From Neoarius graeffei (lineage: Eukaryota; Chordata; Actinopteri; Siluriformes; Ariidae), in NCBI RefSeq assembly GCF_027579695.1, contig NC_083571.1:88648888-88712887 (forward strand): a DNA stretch of 64,000 nucleotides, in the 5' to 3' direction. How positions within the stretch are numbered: the first letter of the stretch is position 1; each line of letters begins with the position of its first letter. Below are positions 9,614-20,588 of this stretch, in pieces. A model generated the notes under the pieces. It ran no database searches, was not told the origin of the DNA, and saw only the letters and a list, made by a program, of their open reading frames with translations. The position numbers were made by a program, and so were the translations under genes.

Positions 9614-10214
9614 GGACTCCTTAAAGTGAATGACGCATGAAATGGAATGACGAATGACAGCTAGTGATTTGAACAATAAATGGTCCCTTGTCATTCAGGT
9701 TCTTATAAATGGAATAACGATTGAAATGTAGGTGGAATGACATGTTTCTAAGTGGAATGACATACTTTTAGGTTATGTTATCAGTGATATCCCCTTTTAC
9801 AAATGGAATGACAGTGTTTTTAGGTGGAATGACATACTTTGAGGCAATGTTATCAGTGATATCACCTATAACCTAACCCTAGAAACAATGTCATTCCATT
9901 TGTTAATTTAATATCACTGATAACATTGCCTCAAAGTATGTCATTCCACCTAGAAACCTTATCATTCCATTTGTAAAAGGTGATATCACTGACAGCATTA
10001 GCTCAAAGTAAGTCAATACATATAGAAACCCTGTCATTCCATTTGTAAAAGCTGATATCCCACCAAGCACCCACTTATCTTATCCTAAGGAGGTCTAAAA
10101 CTAAAAATTTCAATCGTTATTCCATTTGTAAGAATCTGAATGACAAGGGACCATTTATTGTTCAAATTTACTACCTGTCATTCCATTTCATGCGTCATTC
10201 ACTTTAGGGAGTCC
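9614..10214. repeat. Long fold-back repeat (about 600 bp palindrome)
   Basis: The left arm starts GGACTCCTTAAAGTGAATGA, and the right arm ends with its near complement. Both arms contain repeated units of about 72 bp with GTCATTCCATTTGTAAAA and GATATCACTGATAACATT. The arms meet near 9890. No coding frame and no clear TSD. Confidence 0.85.
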
Positions 10215-11190
10215 TGTGCTCCATCACTTCAGATGTCTAAATTCTTAAAAATCAAAGCTTCTAAGCCCTCTAACGCGGAAACGAATCGGTGAATGTGTAC
10301 TCTATGATGTGTACTCTATGCGCGCTCTGGAGCGAGTGACTTCCAAGATGGCCGCGCCGACCGCATGGTTACTATTTTTAGCATCATCTCGGAGCACTCT
10401 ATTAATAAACAGGGATGGGTTTCCCAAATCCTCTTAACGCTAAGAGCGTCTTAACTAAGAGAGACCGAGAGAGGGAGTGCTCATTGTGCTGCTCGCTCTA
10501 CCATTTAACGATGATCTTTGTGCCATTGATTTGATTGCTTTATTCCAAACAGTAAAGAAGATATAAAAAATGCAATAATCAGAACATCGTCATAAAGAAA
10601 CAGAATAGCATAGCTACAAGGCCGTAACATAATGATGTTCGGAAAGGATTAGGAAGAAGTAAATAACTTGTCAAATCCTAACCCTCTATACCACCGCTAA
10701 TCAAACGTCACTTTCCGGCATAATAATAAACTATATATACAAAAGCAACAACAAAAAAGAAAACATACCAACATGGTATAATATCGACCAAATCATATAT
10801 AGTTACTTATGTTATGCATATATACACATACAATACGTACATGCATATACACATACCTATAACTATAGACATCCATATGTACACAGACACCCATATCATA
10901 ATTATATACATTTTTTTTTTTTTAATATAATATATGCTATGATGCTTTTGGGAAGCTCAGGTCAGATTAGTTGAGCAACACAGTGACTGTGTCTGTTTAG
11001 TGCTCTAAGTATTCGTTTCTGTATCCGGAAGTAGGCGTTCCCTAAACCGGAAATGGTTATTTAATCTCTTCCATAATACCTGCAGAGATACTAACCAATA
11101 AACTTCTGTTAAAAAACACACCGGGTGAAATGGTAGCACTGGCAGAGAGAGAGAGAGAGAGAGAACAGTTCTTCAGCCTCCGATACATCA
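10215..11190. other. Intron 1, AT-rich, nothing recognised
   Basis: Contains a duplicated TGTGTACTCTATG motif near 10290-10320, a TATACACATACA-rich stretch (10790-10930) and a (GA)n run at about 11143-11163 just beyond. No gene is seen. Confidence 0.35.
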
Positions 11191-11329
11191 CCGAGAATCA
11201 GAATCGGAATCAGGTTTATTGCCAAGGATGTTCTCACGTACAAGGAATTTGCTTTGGTGATTGGTGCTTGAATAGTTAAAATAGAGGAATTCAGTCGAGA
11301 CAAGAAGTAGCTCTGTCTGTCTGTATGTA

Positions 11330-12193
11330 TGTATGTAGCCGCTTATCCTGTTCTACAGGGTCGCAGGCAAGCTGGAGCCTATCCCAGCTGAGTATGGGCG
11401 AGAGGCGGGGTACACCCTGGACACGTCACCAGGTCTACTCTGACATGTAGAGACAAACAACCATTCACATTCACACCTACGGTCAATTTGGAGCCACCGA
11501 TTAAGGCCAATTTATACTGACAACCCAGTCCTCGCAGATAGCGTCGCAGACAGTGTCTGCGTAGCCCCCCCACCTTCGCAGACGCTCTGCGCGCACCTCC
11601 CAAAAATTGTGACCACCGCAGAAGCCTCGCAGACAGCGCTGCAGACAAGAGAGCTCTGATTGGTCCACTCTACATCCGCTGTACACGCACTTCCGCTTCC
11701 CTACTTTCCCGGTTTGGTTTGTTTTCACGACCGCCATTTTTAAAAACACGAGCGAAGATGGAGCAGCACGAAGAGCGGTTGATTGAGGAAGTACGGACAT
11801 CTATACGACTCCAGTTCTAGTCATTATAAAAAAAAAAAGTTCTAGTCATTATAAGTAACCGGAGGATAAACACTCCACTAAGCACACCCACCAACTACTC
11901 CTAGCGACTTCGCGCCCCCTTGCGTTGTGCCGGTGAATAACATCGCGCACGCCTATTACTCCCCGCTCAACAATAAATTACAACTGTCTGCGAAAAGCTA
12001 TCTGCGAAAGCCTTGTCGCAAGAGCATGCAGAGGCCTTTAGCCTAACCTACATGTCTTTGAACTGTGGGAGGAAACCCACAAAGAGAACATGCAAACTCT
12101 ACACAGAAAGGCCCTCGCCAGCCACTGGGCTCGAACCCGGAACCTGCTTGTTGTGAGGCGACAGTGCTAACCACTACACCACCGCGCTGCCCG
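11330..12193 (-). mobile_element. V-SINE, interrupted by a MITE
   Basis: Minus-strand V-SINE: tail CCGCTTATCCTGTTCTACAG at the left, tRNA-like head at the right (GCTAACCACTACACCACCGC). The body is cut at 11500/12041 by the 534-bp Harbinger MITE. Confidence 0.85.
11504..12037 (+). mobile_element. Harbinger-type MITE, AGGCCAATTTAT family, copy 1
   Basis: Ends AGGCC and GGCCT, flanked by TTA at 11501-11503 and 12038-12040. At 11758 it encodes MEQHEERLIEEVR, the start of a MADF/Myb-like DNA-binding protein of the kind encoded by Harbinger elements, then shifts frame through a 10-bp loss relative to the copy at 21679. Repeated words GCAGACAGCG and TCTGCGAAAG fill the rest. Confidence 0.85.
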
Positions 12194-12640
12194 GGAAGTG
12201 TATATATAAAGGATCTGAAAAATACAAATTTGAGAAGTTGACACAATTTAAGGGGTATGTGCATGAGTTGTTGAAGTCCAAACTGTACAGTATGTCCGGC
12301 ATGTGCACAAATGGGTCATGTGATGAAGACGAAGAGACACAAGTGCGTGAGAGGAAGCGAATATGTGTAATCGGCTAAGTCAATAACCAAGCTGTACAGT
12401 GTGAGCTGGAACGTGCAGTAAAGGTTCGCAGAATGGCGATGCATGCCATGACCTTGAAATGTACAAAAGTGGATTCATGTTAGAGATTGGAAGTGTGAGG
12501 TGAGAGTTTAGTCAGTAGGCGTCTCTGACCTTATTGATGAGCCCAGCTGCAGTGGGGAAAAAGCTGACCTTATGGCGTGAGGTTTTGGTTCTAATGGACC
12601 GCAACCACCTACCAGAAGGAAGTGGTTCAAAAAAGTTCAT

Positions 12641-13110
12641 CATGGGCTACTTGAACAAATGCGCTTCTGCTTCCACCTCGTCAGCTGTCGTCACAATAGC
12701 ACTATTTTATGCCAAGATCAGAGCATATGATATTTTTCTTTCGTGATGGTCAGATCACAGTGCCATAAATTCTTGGTGACTGGCAACATGGCCGGTTTGA
12801 CCCTGACCAATCATCGTTCACATCCTTGCGTGTCATCTGAGAGGAAGAGCAAGAAAGTGCCAGTCGCGGCTATCAAGTTTTGTCCGGGTGTGATGGGGAG
12901 TCCCAGACGCCACATTACTGTTCTTTGGTTATGTCGTACTGCAAGACCAGTTCGTCATGTCCGACATTCATATTCAGGCCTGATGCTGGGAATTTGTCAG
13001 CCATGACAAAATTGTCAATCAGGCTGAATTCCTGTAGTCTGATCCCAGCATAACCCACAACATCTGCAGCACTTTCTGAAAATAAACATCAGCGACGTTC
13101 AGCATTCTGT
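12641..13110. other. Intron 1, nothing recognised
   Basis: Short open frames occur on both strands but show no recognisable domain. Confidence 0.3.
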
Positions 13111-13112
13111 AT

Positions 13113-14139
13113 AGACCCCTTTCACTGACGTCACCCGAAACCGGAAGTAAACAGACCCTGTGCCATTTTGGAAGACCAACAAACTCGTGATTAGGGGGAA
13201 ATAAGTGAACCCACGAGAATAAAGTAGAGTGGCAAACGACTTGAACAAACAAATCTGAGCTGTTTTATTTATGATTTATTGGCCCAACAGTAGACTTGAA
13301 AGAAACCTGTGTGAGACTTGGCAAAAAACTGTGGATATAATGGATAAGTCTGTGCATGATCTGCGGACACTTTGAGGTAAGCAAACGCAAGAAATTCAGA
13401 TTTAAAACATGCTAAATTGGCCCCAAGTTGATAACTGGATGAGGAGCAAGCCTCCCAGACTTCTACAATTTAATAATAATAATAATTTAGGATGGTTTGG
13501 GGCTTGCTCGCTGCTGCCAGGTTGGTTGTTGAGTAGCCTGACTGGTTTTTTTTTTTTTTTTTTTTTCTTGCGTGTGGTATCATTGTTGACGCGAGGTTGT
13601 TTTTTGAACATGCCAATGCGGACACGATTTCCCCGATGAGTTATGACTTCAGACGCGATGCGTGTGTGGAGATGTGGAGTCCGCGTGATATGTGCGTAAG
13701 ATAGGCTTCTCATGTGTTTGGAGATCCGCGCTCCGAGACGAGCGCAAGCACACACACCCCCAAGGGGAAAAAAGGGGTCCCCCGAAAATATCGGCATAGT
13801 TCGAACACTGAGTGTAGGCACTGGGTGTAAACAACAAATAGTTTACAATGTCTGGGTAGCAAACAGATGGCAGAATTGGTGTCAGGTCCTCTTTATGTTT
13901 CCATTCTCCCTTGCCGCGAGTCTTATCATATGGGTCAAACCCATCAATCACAGCCAGTTTCTCCACATACCGTGCCCTTTCTGCAGCTGGTAATGTACTC
14001 ACATAACCAGAATTATCATCCATCGTGTCACTTTACTCTCGCTCGTACTTTGTTTTATATTGTGAGTGCATGTACTTGGTCTTCCAATATGGCGCCTAAC
14101 AAAATCTCGCGGCGCGGTGACGTCGTGTGAAAGGGGTCT
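13113..14139 (-). mobile_element. ISL2EU-like element, AGACCCCTTTCAC termini, copy 1
   Basis: Ends AGACCCCTTTCAC and GTGAAAGGGGTCT, flanked by AT on both sides. On the minus strand from 14023 it encodes MDDNSGYVSTLPAAERARYV followed by LPSVCYPDIVNYLLFTPSAY, resembling the N-terminus of fish transposon proteins linked to YqaJ-type nucleases. The frame is then lost in a segment also seen in copy 2. The assignment to ISL2EU is from memory. Confidence 0.65.
13800..14023 (-). pseudogene. ISL2EU-like protein, N-terminal fragment
   Basis: About 72 residues from the ATG at 14023: acidic start, then VEKLAVIDGFDPYDKTRGKG and LTPILPSVCYPDIVNYLLF. Homology stops abruptly after PSAYT, where a different repeated segment begins. 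The nuclease and zinc-finger parts are absent, so it is not functional. Confidence 0.6.
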
Positions 14140-14212
14140 ATATGTATAAATATTTGTTAAGCTCCTTTTAGTAAGCTGGAGAAAGGACTCCGACTCTGTG
14201 CTTTGTTGTACA

Positions 14213-15464
14213 TAAGAAGAAACCTTTATTTTTCACATGCACACTTCAAGCACAGTGAAATTCATCCTCTGCATTTAACCCATCTGAAGCAGTGAACACA
14301 CACACAGAGCAGTGGGCAGCCACACACAGCGCCCGGGAAGCAGTCAGGGGTCAGGTACCTTGCTCAAGGGCACCTCGGCCCAAGGCCACCCCGCGTTAAC
14401 CAGTGTTCTCCACTATTGTTAATGACTCGGTGGCCCGCCGAGTCATAACGGCTAGAAGAGCTATTACCGCCAACTCATAAATGCGCCGCCGAGCCTTAAT
14501 TTTTGGCCGCCCAGTCAAAAAAAAAAAGTTTACTTCAAAGAAAAGTAAAAACAAAACAAAACACGCCAATACAAACACCAAAGTAATTCTCTGATCACAG
14601 ATCGTTGATACGCTTTACTTTACAATAGACTCAACATGTTTCAGTGTCGCGCAGGGATATGGTCGAACGCCGACTTGCCGAATTATCTATCTTCCGTGAT
14701 GTTTTTTTCCCCTTTAAGCTGGTCCCAGTGGTCACAATGATGACGACTACGTAGAGTGATGCACATTATGTAGGTCAGATCGGCTCTGCTTCATTAAGCG
14801 TTAGCATAGGTTATCTTTCATCACTTGGCTATCATTCTCAACTCTTATGATGTCTTTGTTTGGTTGGCTGAAACGGAAAGATGATGCTTTCTTCTGTCCT
14901 GAGATAATCAGAGGCCCTTCATGCTTGCTCGCTCACTTGTCACTACGCATGTGTAGTGCGGCGACAGAGGAGTGCGTGTCAGTTAAGTGTCTCCAATTGC
15001 CTCAGACCTCCGAGAGGAGTACGGTGGAAAGAAAAGACACAGGTAATTTTGTGTAGAATTCAACTAAAAACAAATTCTATTCAATAAACATTTCAGTAAC
15101 GGAGTGACAAAATAAATAAATGTAAAGTCGGGTCCCAGTGTCAGAAGATTTTGCACAAAAGCAGCTACTTGCGAAATAAATAACATGCAACTTAGATGCT
15201 AGGAAGTGGGTTTCCAACCCCCCCACGACGGCCGCTCAATACTACCGCCGGGCTATAACTTCAGGTAGTGGAGAACACTGTTAACCTAACTGCATGTCTT
15301 GGGACTGTGGGGGAAACCGGAGCACCCGGAGGAAACCCACACAGACGTGGGGAGAACATGCAAACTCCACACAGAAAGGCCCTCGCCAGCTGCTGGGTTC
15401 AAACCCGGAACTTTCTTGCTGTGAGGCGACAGTGCTAACCACTACACCACTGTGCTGCCCATAC
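14213..15464 (-). mobile_element. V-SINE-headed retroposon, interrupted
   Basis: The V-SINE head lies at the right (15294-15464), and a different tail (14213-14400, with CCTTGCTCAAGGGCACCTCG) at the left. The 880-bp element 14401-15280 splits it. TACATAA occurs at both outer flanks and may be the TSD. Confidence 0.65.
14401..15280. mobile_element. TIR element with 5-bp TSD (hAT5-like)
   Basis: Ends CAGTGTTCTCCACTA and TAGTGGAGAACACTG are perfect inverted repeats, flanked by TTAAC on both sides (14396-14400, 15281-15285). A 5-bp TSD with CAG ends fits the hAT5 group as I recall it. The interior holds GC-rich and A-rich patches and no transposase frame. Confidence 0.75.
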
Positions 15465-15902
15465 ATAAACTACTACATGGGTAAAAAAAAAAAAAAATCT
15501 GTTAATTGAAACAAACATCCAAGCCAATGTTCGCCCGACGCTGACTATTATAAGACTGGGGGGAGCCCAAACTTTACATGCCGCTGTCTTACTGTACTGC
15601 TGAATGTAAACAGCGCTACTGGAGACACGAGATTTGTGCTGTTTCAAAACAGAAATGCGTCATGGCCCTGAGCTGAAAGTGCATATCACGGGCAGGGTTT
15701 TTTCTAGAAAAATTTAGCATGAGGGAGCGAAGCGGGGGGGGGGGAGAGATGGTGCCGGTTGTCGTCCCCCCCCCGCCGTGCAAAGCCTTTGAAAAATGCT
15801 CCAATGGGACATTCTGAGGCTATCTGAGAGGGAAATTGGAACAAATTGTCTGTCAACATTGAAAAAGAAAGAAGTAATCTTCTGCCCCGGACAGTCTTTG
15901 GC
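15465..15902. other. Intron 1, decayed repeat
   Basis: Includes G-rich (15735-15745) and C-rich (15765-15775) runs. CAGGGTTTTTTCTAG at about 15696 may be the left end of an old element reaching about 17041 (CGAAAGCCTGACTGG), but no TSD was found. Confidence 0.3.
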
Positions 15903-16601
15903 CAAGTTTACATTAGACCGTATCTGTCTCGTTTTCTTCGCGGATGCACTGTCCGTTTACATTAAAACGCCAGGAAACGGGAATTTGCCAGGGTCCACGT
16001 ATTCAATCCAGATCGTGTCTGGTCCGGTGCTGTGTAAACATTGAGAATACGCGGATACGCTGTGCTGAGCTCTAGCTGGCGTCGTCATTGGACAATGTCA
16101 CTGTGACATCCACCTTCCTGATTCGCTGGCGTTGGTCATGTGACGCGACTGCTGAAAAACGACGCGGACTTCCGCCTTGTATCACCTTTCATTAAAGAGT
16201 ATAAAAGTATGAAAATACTGCAAATACTGATGCAAATACTGCCCATTGTGTAGTTATGATTGTCTTTAGGCTTGCCATCCTTCCACTTGCAAGTGGTAAG
16301 TGACGCGCATGCCCGACATGCACTGAGATCTCACACACAGCGGCTCAGTCCCGAATCACAGCTCGTGTGCTTCACTCGCGCGCTCTGTGAGCTGTGCAAG
16401 GCCGGAGTGCGCACCCTCCAGAGGGCACTCGCTGTTCAGGGCGGAGTGATTTGGAGCGCAGGATGCCTGTGGAGCTGAGCGTATCCGTGTATTGGCGTTG
16501 CTGTGTGCACGTGAATCGTGTATTGGCGTTGCTGTGTGCACACTAATCGTTTTAAAAACGTTAATCTGATGATCCGCTGATACGGTCTAATGTAAACCCC
16601 A
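15903..16601. mobile_element. hAT-type MITE, TTTACATTAGACCGTATC termini
   Basis: Inverted ends GTTTACATTAGACCGTATC and GATACGGTCTAATGTAAAC, with a perfect 8-bp TSD TCTTTGGC at 15895-15902 and 16602-16609. 699 bp, no coding frame. The direct repeat CGTGTATTGGCGTTGCTGTG occurs twice near 16485-16540. Confidence 0.88.
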
Positions 16602-16609
16602 TCTTTGGC

Positions 16610-18380
16610 TTTCTTCCGCTTCGTGCCGCGGGATGACATCTTTAAATGCCCAAGTGTCAACAAAAACAACTCGCGAACTACTTCTGTCAAAAGCTCCCGC
16701 GCCGGTGGGTGAAAGGTCATTCAGTCTCGAGAAATCTCGCTCTACAAGTCAGCTGACCTTGTATGTAACCCATGTCAAATCTCGCGAGAGCAGCCGCAAC
16801 AAGTAAACAACTAAACAACATGGCGCCTCAGTCTGGAAAACGCCAATTCAGATTGTTTTTGCACCGTCTGGTGGTGTATCTACTATGATTGGAATATTTT
16901 TGGAGCAATTATAACGTATTTGATGATCAGACACATTGTCATGTAGTGTTGCTGGGATGTTTTCACGGAGTCGGTAAGGGGGCGCACGCCGAGAGTAAGA
17001 GGGCGCAGCGCCCCTGTTCCCCCGTTTAGACGAAAGCCTGACTGGTAAATTCAGAAGCAAGATCAATGTAATTCTCCTATTTTATATTAAACTTTGGTCA
17101 AATATCTGTAACGTTCTGCATTTTGCGCAATTTTTTTACCTTGCGTATTCAATTTGTGTAACTGAACTTGTTTCATATCACTGGTCATATAAACCTATGT
17201 AAACAGGAAAAACGCGGAAGAGTTTGGTCGCATCTAACTACAGCCCCAAAAAATACCATTGGCCATGCTGAGCCTAGCTACATTGCTAACAGGAGTGACA
17301 GCGCGTCTGACTGCGTCTGACTGACTGGGAGGTCGCGCAAAGCTCGGAGAGGTACGGAGCAGCTCGTCTCAATTCAGATAAGAGCATATTTCATTATGGA
17401 AGTACGGTGGACTGTTCCTTTAAGGCTCTTGAGGAATGACAGAGGACCATTTGTGAAGAGTATATCGCGATGACAATCGTCTGATTGAATATAAACAGTC
17501 TAGACATCTAGTTTAATAATTAAAAAGCATTCAGTAACCTTGTTGAAGCTAGACGGCTTTTCAGTTTTATAAAATCGGTGAAATTTAGTTCCCTCTGAAA
17601 TTTGGTCATTGATTTATGTATGTTTTTCTGTAATATCTTTCAAGGTCTCATTGCATTTTTTTTTTTCATTAATTGTGCGGTGGTCTCTAGAATGAATGAA
17701 TGTCCTGTGAGCCGGTTTTGGTGAAAAAAATGCTGTGGTTCTCCTGTTTCAGGCTGTTCTAGTTTGGTGGTGGAGTGGGTGACGGGAGAACGACAGGATT
17801 TCAGCTCTTACTCCATTAATATTCATGGCATGTAAACGCGTTACCTCTGATTGGCTAACAGCAATCAGTAAACGCGTTACCTCTGATTGGCTAACAGCAA
17901 TCAGTAAACGCGTTACCTCTGATTGGCTAACAGCACTGTGACGCTACCTCCAGTGGGTCAGAACAAGCGGATGTGGGTGTCTTTGTAAAACCTGTTTTGA
18001 TTGGCTATTATGGCCTCGACATCGATGGTTTGACCGATAACAATGTAGATAACACGAATTTTACATCACATTCAACGAGATTTAAACGAGACTAAAGATG
18101 GCGACTTACAAATAATGTGTAAACATCGTTGGAGTTAAAGTTTGAACAGCATGAAGGAACATACCCCAACCCCCCGAAATTAATAAAAAATAAATAAATT
18201 CTCAACGGATTTGGCATAATATAAAAAGGTCGTTTTTTACTCAGAAAAAGTGGAAATCTGCCGAAAAGCGGAAAACTCTCATCCCTGCCTAGTTTGTGAC
18301 CATGTCATGCATGCTAACGTGGAGAATATGAACATGCTATTTTATAACAAAAACCTTCGAACAAAAAGTTCATGTTTTAC
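16610..18380. other. Intron 1, unresolved repeats
   Basis: No gene is recognised. A three-copy 36-bp tandem array lies at 17832-17935. Words such as GGCGCAGCGCCCCTGTTCCC (about 17005) suggest old transposon debris. Confidence 0.3.
17832..17935. repeat. 36-bp tandem repeat, 2.9 copies
   Basis: The unit begins GTAAACGCGTTACCTCTGAT and contains CTGATTGGCTAACAGCAATCA. The copies start at 17832, 17868 and 17904 and are identical until the last one decays after AACAGCA. There are no spacers. Confidence 0.92.
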
Positions 18381-19870
18381 TTGCAGCTTGTGAGCTGGTG
18401 GTTGATCGTTTTGACGGCACAGATCCAGGGATTAAAAACAACCTCGAAGCAAAACCACTACTGAAGGCACCCAAGTTTGAAAAGTCACTGTGGTTGAAAT
18501 GATCAGAACACTGTACTAACGCTGCATTATAGACCCTTTTCACTCACGTGACCTTTGTAAACGCGACCGCCATTTTGGACATGAAGAAATAACGGTTTAT
18601 GGCACAGACCCTTTCGGTTCTCGCTCATCTAGCTGCTACAATGACTGCTTAGACTGCAACAATAATACCTAACACACATTTAAGTATCCGTCGTAAAGAC
18701 GTGAAACTCGACGAGTGTGTTCATTGATAAGCTAACACAATCTAAAAGTAGACATACCATCACACTGCCCTGGCGCTGTGTACAGTTTACCTTCTATGGT
18801 TTGTGCACTCGCTATTTGCCATTACTTTCTCCAACCCAGTGTTCGAACTATGCCGATATTTTCGGGGGGTCCCTTTTTTTCCCTTGGGGGGGAAGGGGGG
18901 GTGCTTGCGCTTGTCTCAGAGCGCGGATCTCCAAACACATGAGAAGCCTATCTTACGCACATATCACGCGGACTCCACACCTCCACACACGCATCACGTC
19001 TGAAGTCATAACAACTCATCAGGGGAAATCGTGTCCGCATTGGCATGTTCAAAAAAAACAACCTCTCGTCAACAATGATGCCACACGCAAGAAAAAAAAA
19101 CAGTCAGGCTACTCAACACATCTGATCCACAGCAGCACCAAAGCATCACTGGAAATCATGTCAACAACCAATCTTCCATTTCAACACGTGTCAACAAACA
19201 AATGGCACCACAAACATGAACGAATCGGTCAGGCTACCGATTCCAAACCCACAGCAGACGAATAATTAAATGCATCTTACCTTAAAGCAGAATCGACCAC
19301 AAAGGAAGTCTGTTGGCACACTTCCTTTCTACTAGTTTGTGTCCCCAACCTGGCAGCAGCAGTCGTTGTCATATCGGTTTATTTTATCTTTGATGTAAAC
19401 ACAACACTTCGGATATGCAAATGCTTCCCGTTACGCATGATTGCTATGTCAATAAACATTTTGCCAATATATTAGAGACCATCCATCTTCTCCGTCGGTC
19501 AGCATCTGTCGGGATCCGATAAAATGATAAATCTTGCCTTGTGTGTTGATGGTTACTACATCCAGGTGCACAACAATATAATGGCATGATGGAAGTCTTG
19601 CTCAAAGTAAAAGCTTTCTATGATGGCTATATTCCTTTCGATGCTTCGCCGTCGTTCCTCGTTGTTGGCTGTGGTAGACTACTGGCAGTTCATGTCGAAA
19701 ATGGCGGCCGCGTTTGTCGTGACGTCACGTGGGAAGGGTCTATACTTCGCTGGTGGTCTTCCAAAGATAAATTCCAACCATTTCTTCTTCACCTCTTCTA
19801 TCTTGGGCAAGAAATGCAACGTTGATGTGTTACTGCCACAAATAGCACAGGCACGAACTTGTTCAGACAT
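18381..19870 (-). pseudogene. THAP-domain exon split by an ISL2EU-like element
   Basis: Minus strand from the ATG at 19870: MSEQVRACAICGSNTSTLHF, LPKIEEVKKKWLEFIFG and PPAKY. The inserted element (18531-19741) interrupts it, after which LVQCSDHF and SDFSNLGAFSSGFASRLFLI follow. Cys-x2-Cys (CAIC) and Cys-x2-His (CSDH) supply the zinc ligands. A possible donor CTGCAA|gtaaaa lies at 18381/18380. Apart from the insertion the frame is open. Likely the first exon of a THAP-containing transposase or a domesticated copy. Confidence 0.75.
18531..19741. mobile_element. ISL2EU-like element, copy 2
   Basis: Ends AGACCCTTTTCAC and GTGGGAAGGGTCT, flanked by AT on both sides. It shares about 220 bp with copy 1 (18838-19058 against 13815-13580 inverted). 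It carries no intact reading frame and sits inside a THAP exon. Confidence 0.7.
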
Positions 19871-20451
19871 GTTTTCAACTTGCTGTTAGGTCCTCTTCGT
19901 TAGCTACTGACGAGATGGGCTCTGCTATCTCTCCTCGCGCTTAAATCAGAACTTTCTTCCTGTGGGCAGTCGCAAGCCAAGGTGAGCGAGGCCATGAATA
20001 CTAATTTTCGAAGTGACGCAAGTTCGTAGGGCTTTTTCAGATTCGCTCGTTTTTCTGACTATTTTCTTTCATAAGCTAATACAGGGAATGGGAGTAGAAT
20101 TACATTTTCACGTGCAGCATGCATATGCAACTCGGAGTGAACTATGGTATTTTAAAAAGAGCCAGTATTAAACGTTTTTGGTGGAAGGGCACCTTTTTAA
20201 AAAAACAAAAACCCAGGTCCTTCTGTGGCTGTGGAGTTATTTAATTTGAGGCGATTCCCTAGCAAATAGTGCGCATGAAATTGTTTGCTCAAGAAATTGC
20301 TTGGTAAATATCTAGTCATTGCTTTAAGAATCAAAATTGTCCTATCAAGTAGAAACCTGAGGTTTACACCCTACTAAACATGAGAGATTACAAACACTCA
20401 TTACTTTTGGTCATACTGTCATCAGCTCAATTTGACGATGCTATCTCTTAT
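19871..20451. repeat. Intron 1, partial copy of a TTAA-type family
   Basis: 20190-20300 (GTGGCTGTGGAGTTATTTAA, GATTCCCTAGCAAATAGTG) matches parts of the elements at 22688-26019 and 61493-62248. The rest is unresolved. Confidence 0.4.

Positions 20452-20499
<48 letters not shown>
20452..20499. repeat. (CT)n(CA)n microsatellite
   Basis: A short CT run followed by about 19 CA units. Confidence 0.92.
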
Positions 20500-20501
<2 letters not shown>

Positions 20502-20588
20502 CTCATGACCCCATGCTTCATACGTCACTTTTAAATTAAAAATCACACACGTTGTTTTCTTAAATATAATTCGTATTTTTTTTTTTTT

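Larger units (their letters stand above)
11195..12640. repeat. Dispersed repeat holding a V-SINE and a MITE
   Basis: The outer parts (11195-11300, with CAGGTTTATTGCCAAGGATG, and 12194-12640, with GCAGTGGGGAAAAAGCTGAC) are recognisable pieces of a common fish repeat of unassigned class. A minus-strand V-SINE (about 11330-12193) interrupts it, and a Harbinger MITE (11504-12037) interrupts the V-SINE. Confidence 0.6.

Noticed and set aside
15697-17041. Possible old hAT around the 15903-16601 MITE
   Set aside because: End similarity (CAGGGTTTTTTC against CAGTCAGGCTTTC) is weak and no TSD was found.
17832-17935. Regular 36-bp repeats resembling a CRISPR array
   Set aside because: The units are directly abutting with no spacers, in a vertebrate intron.
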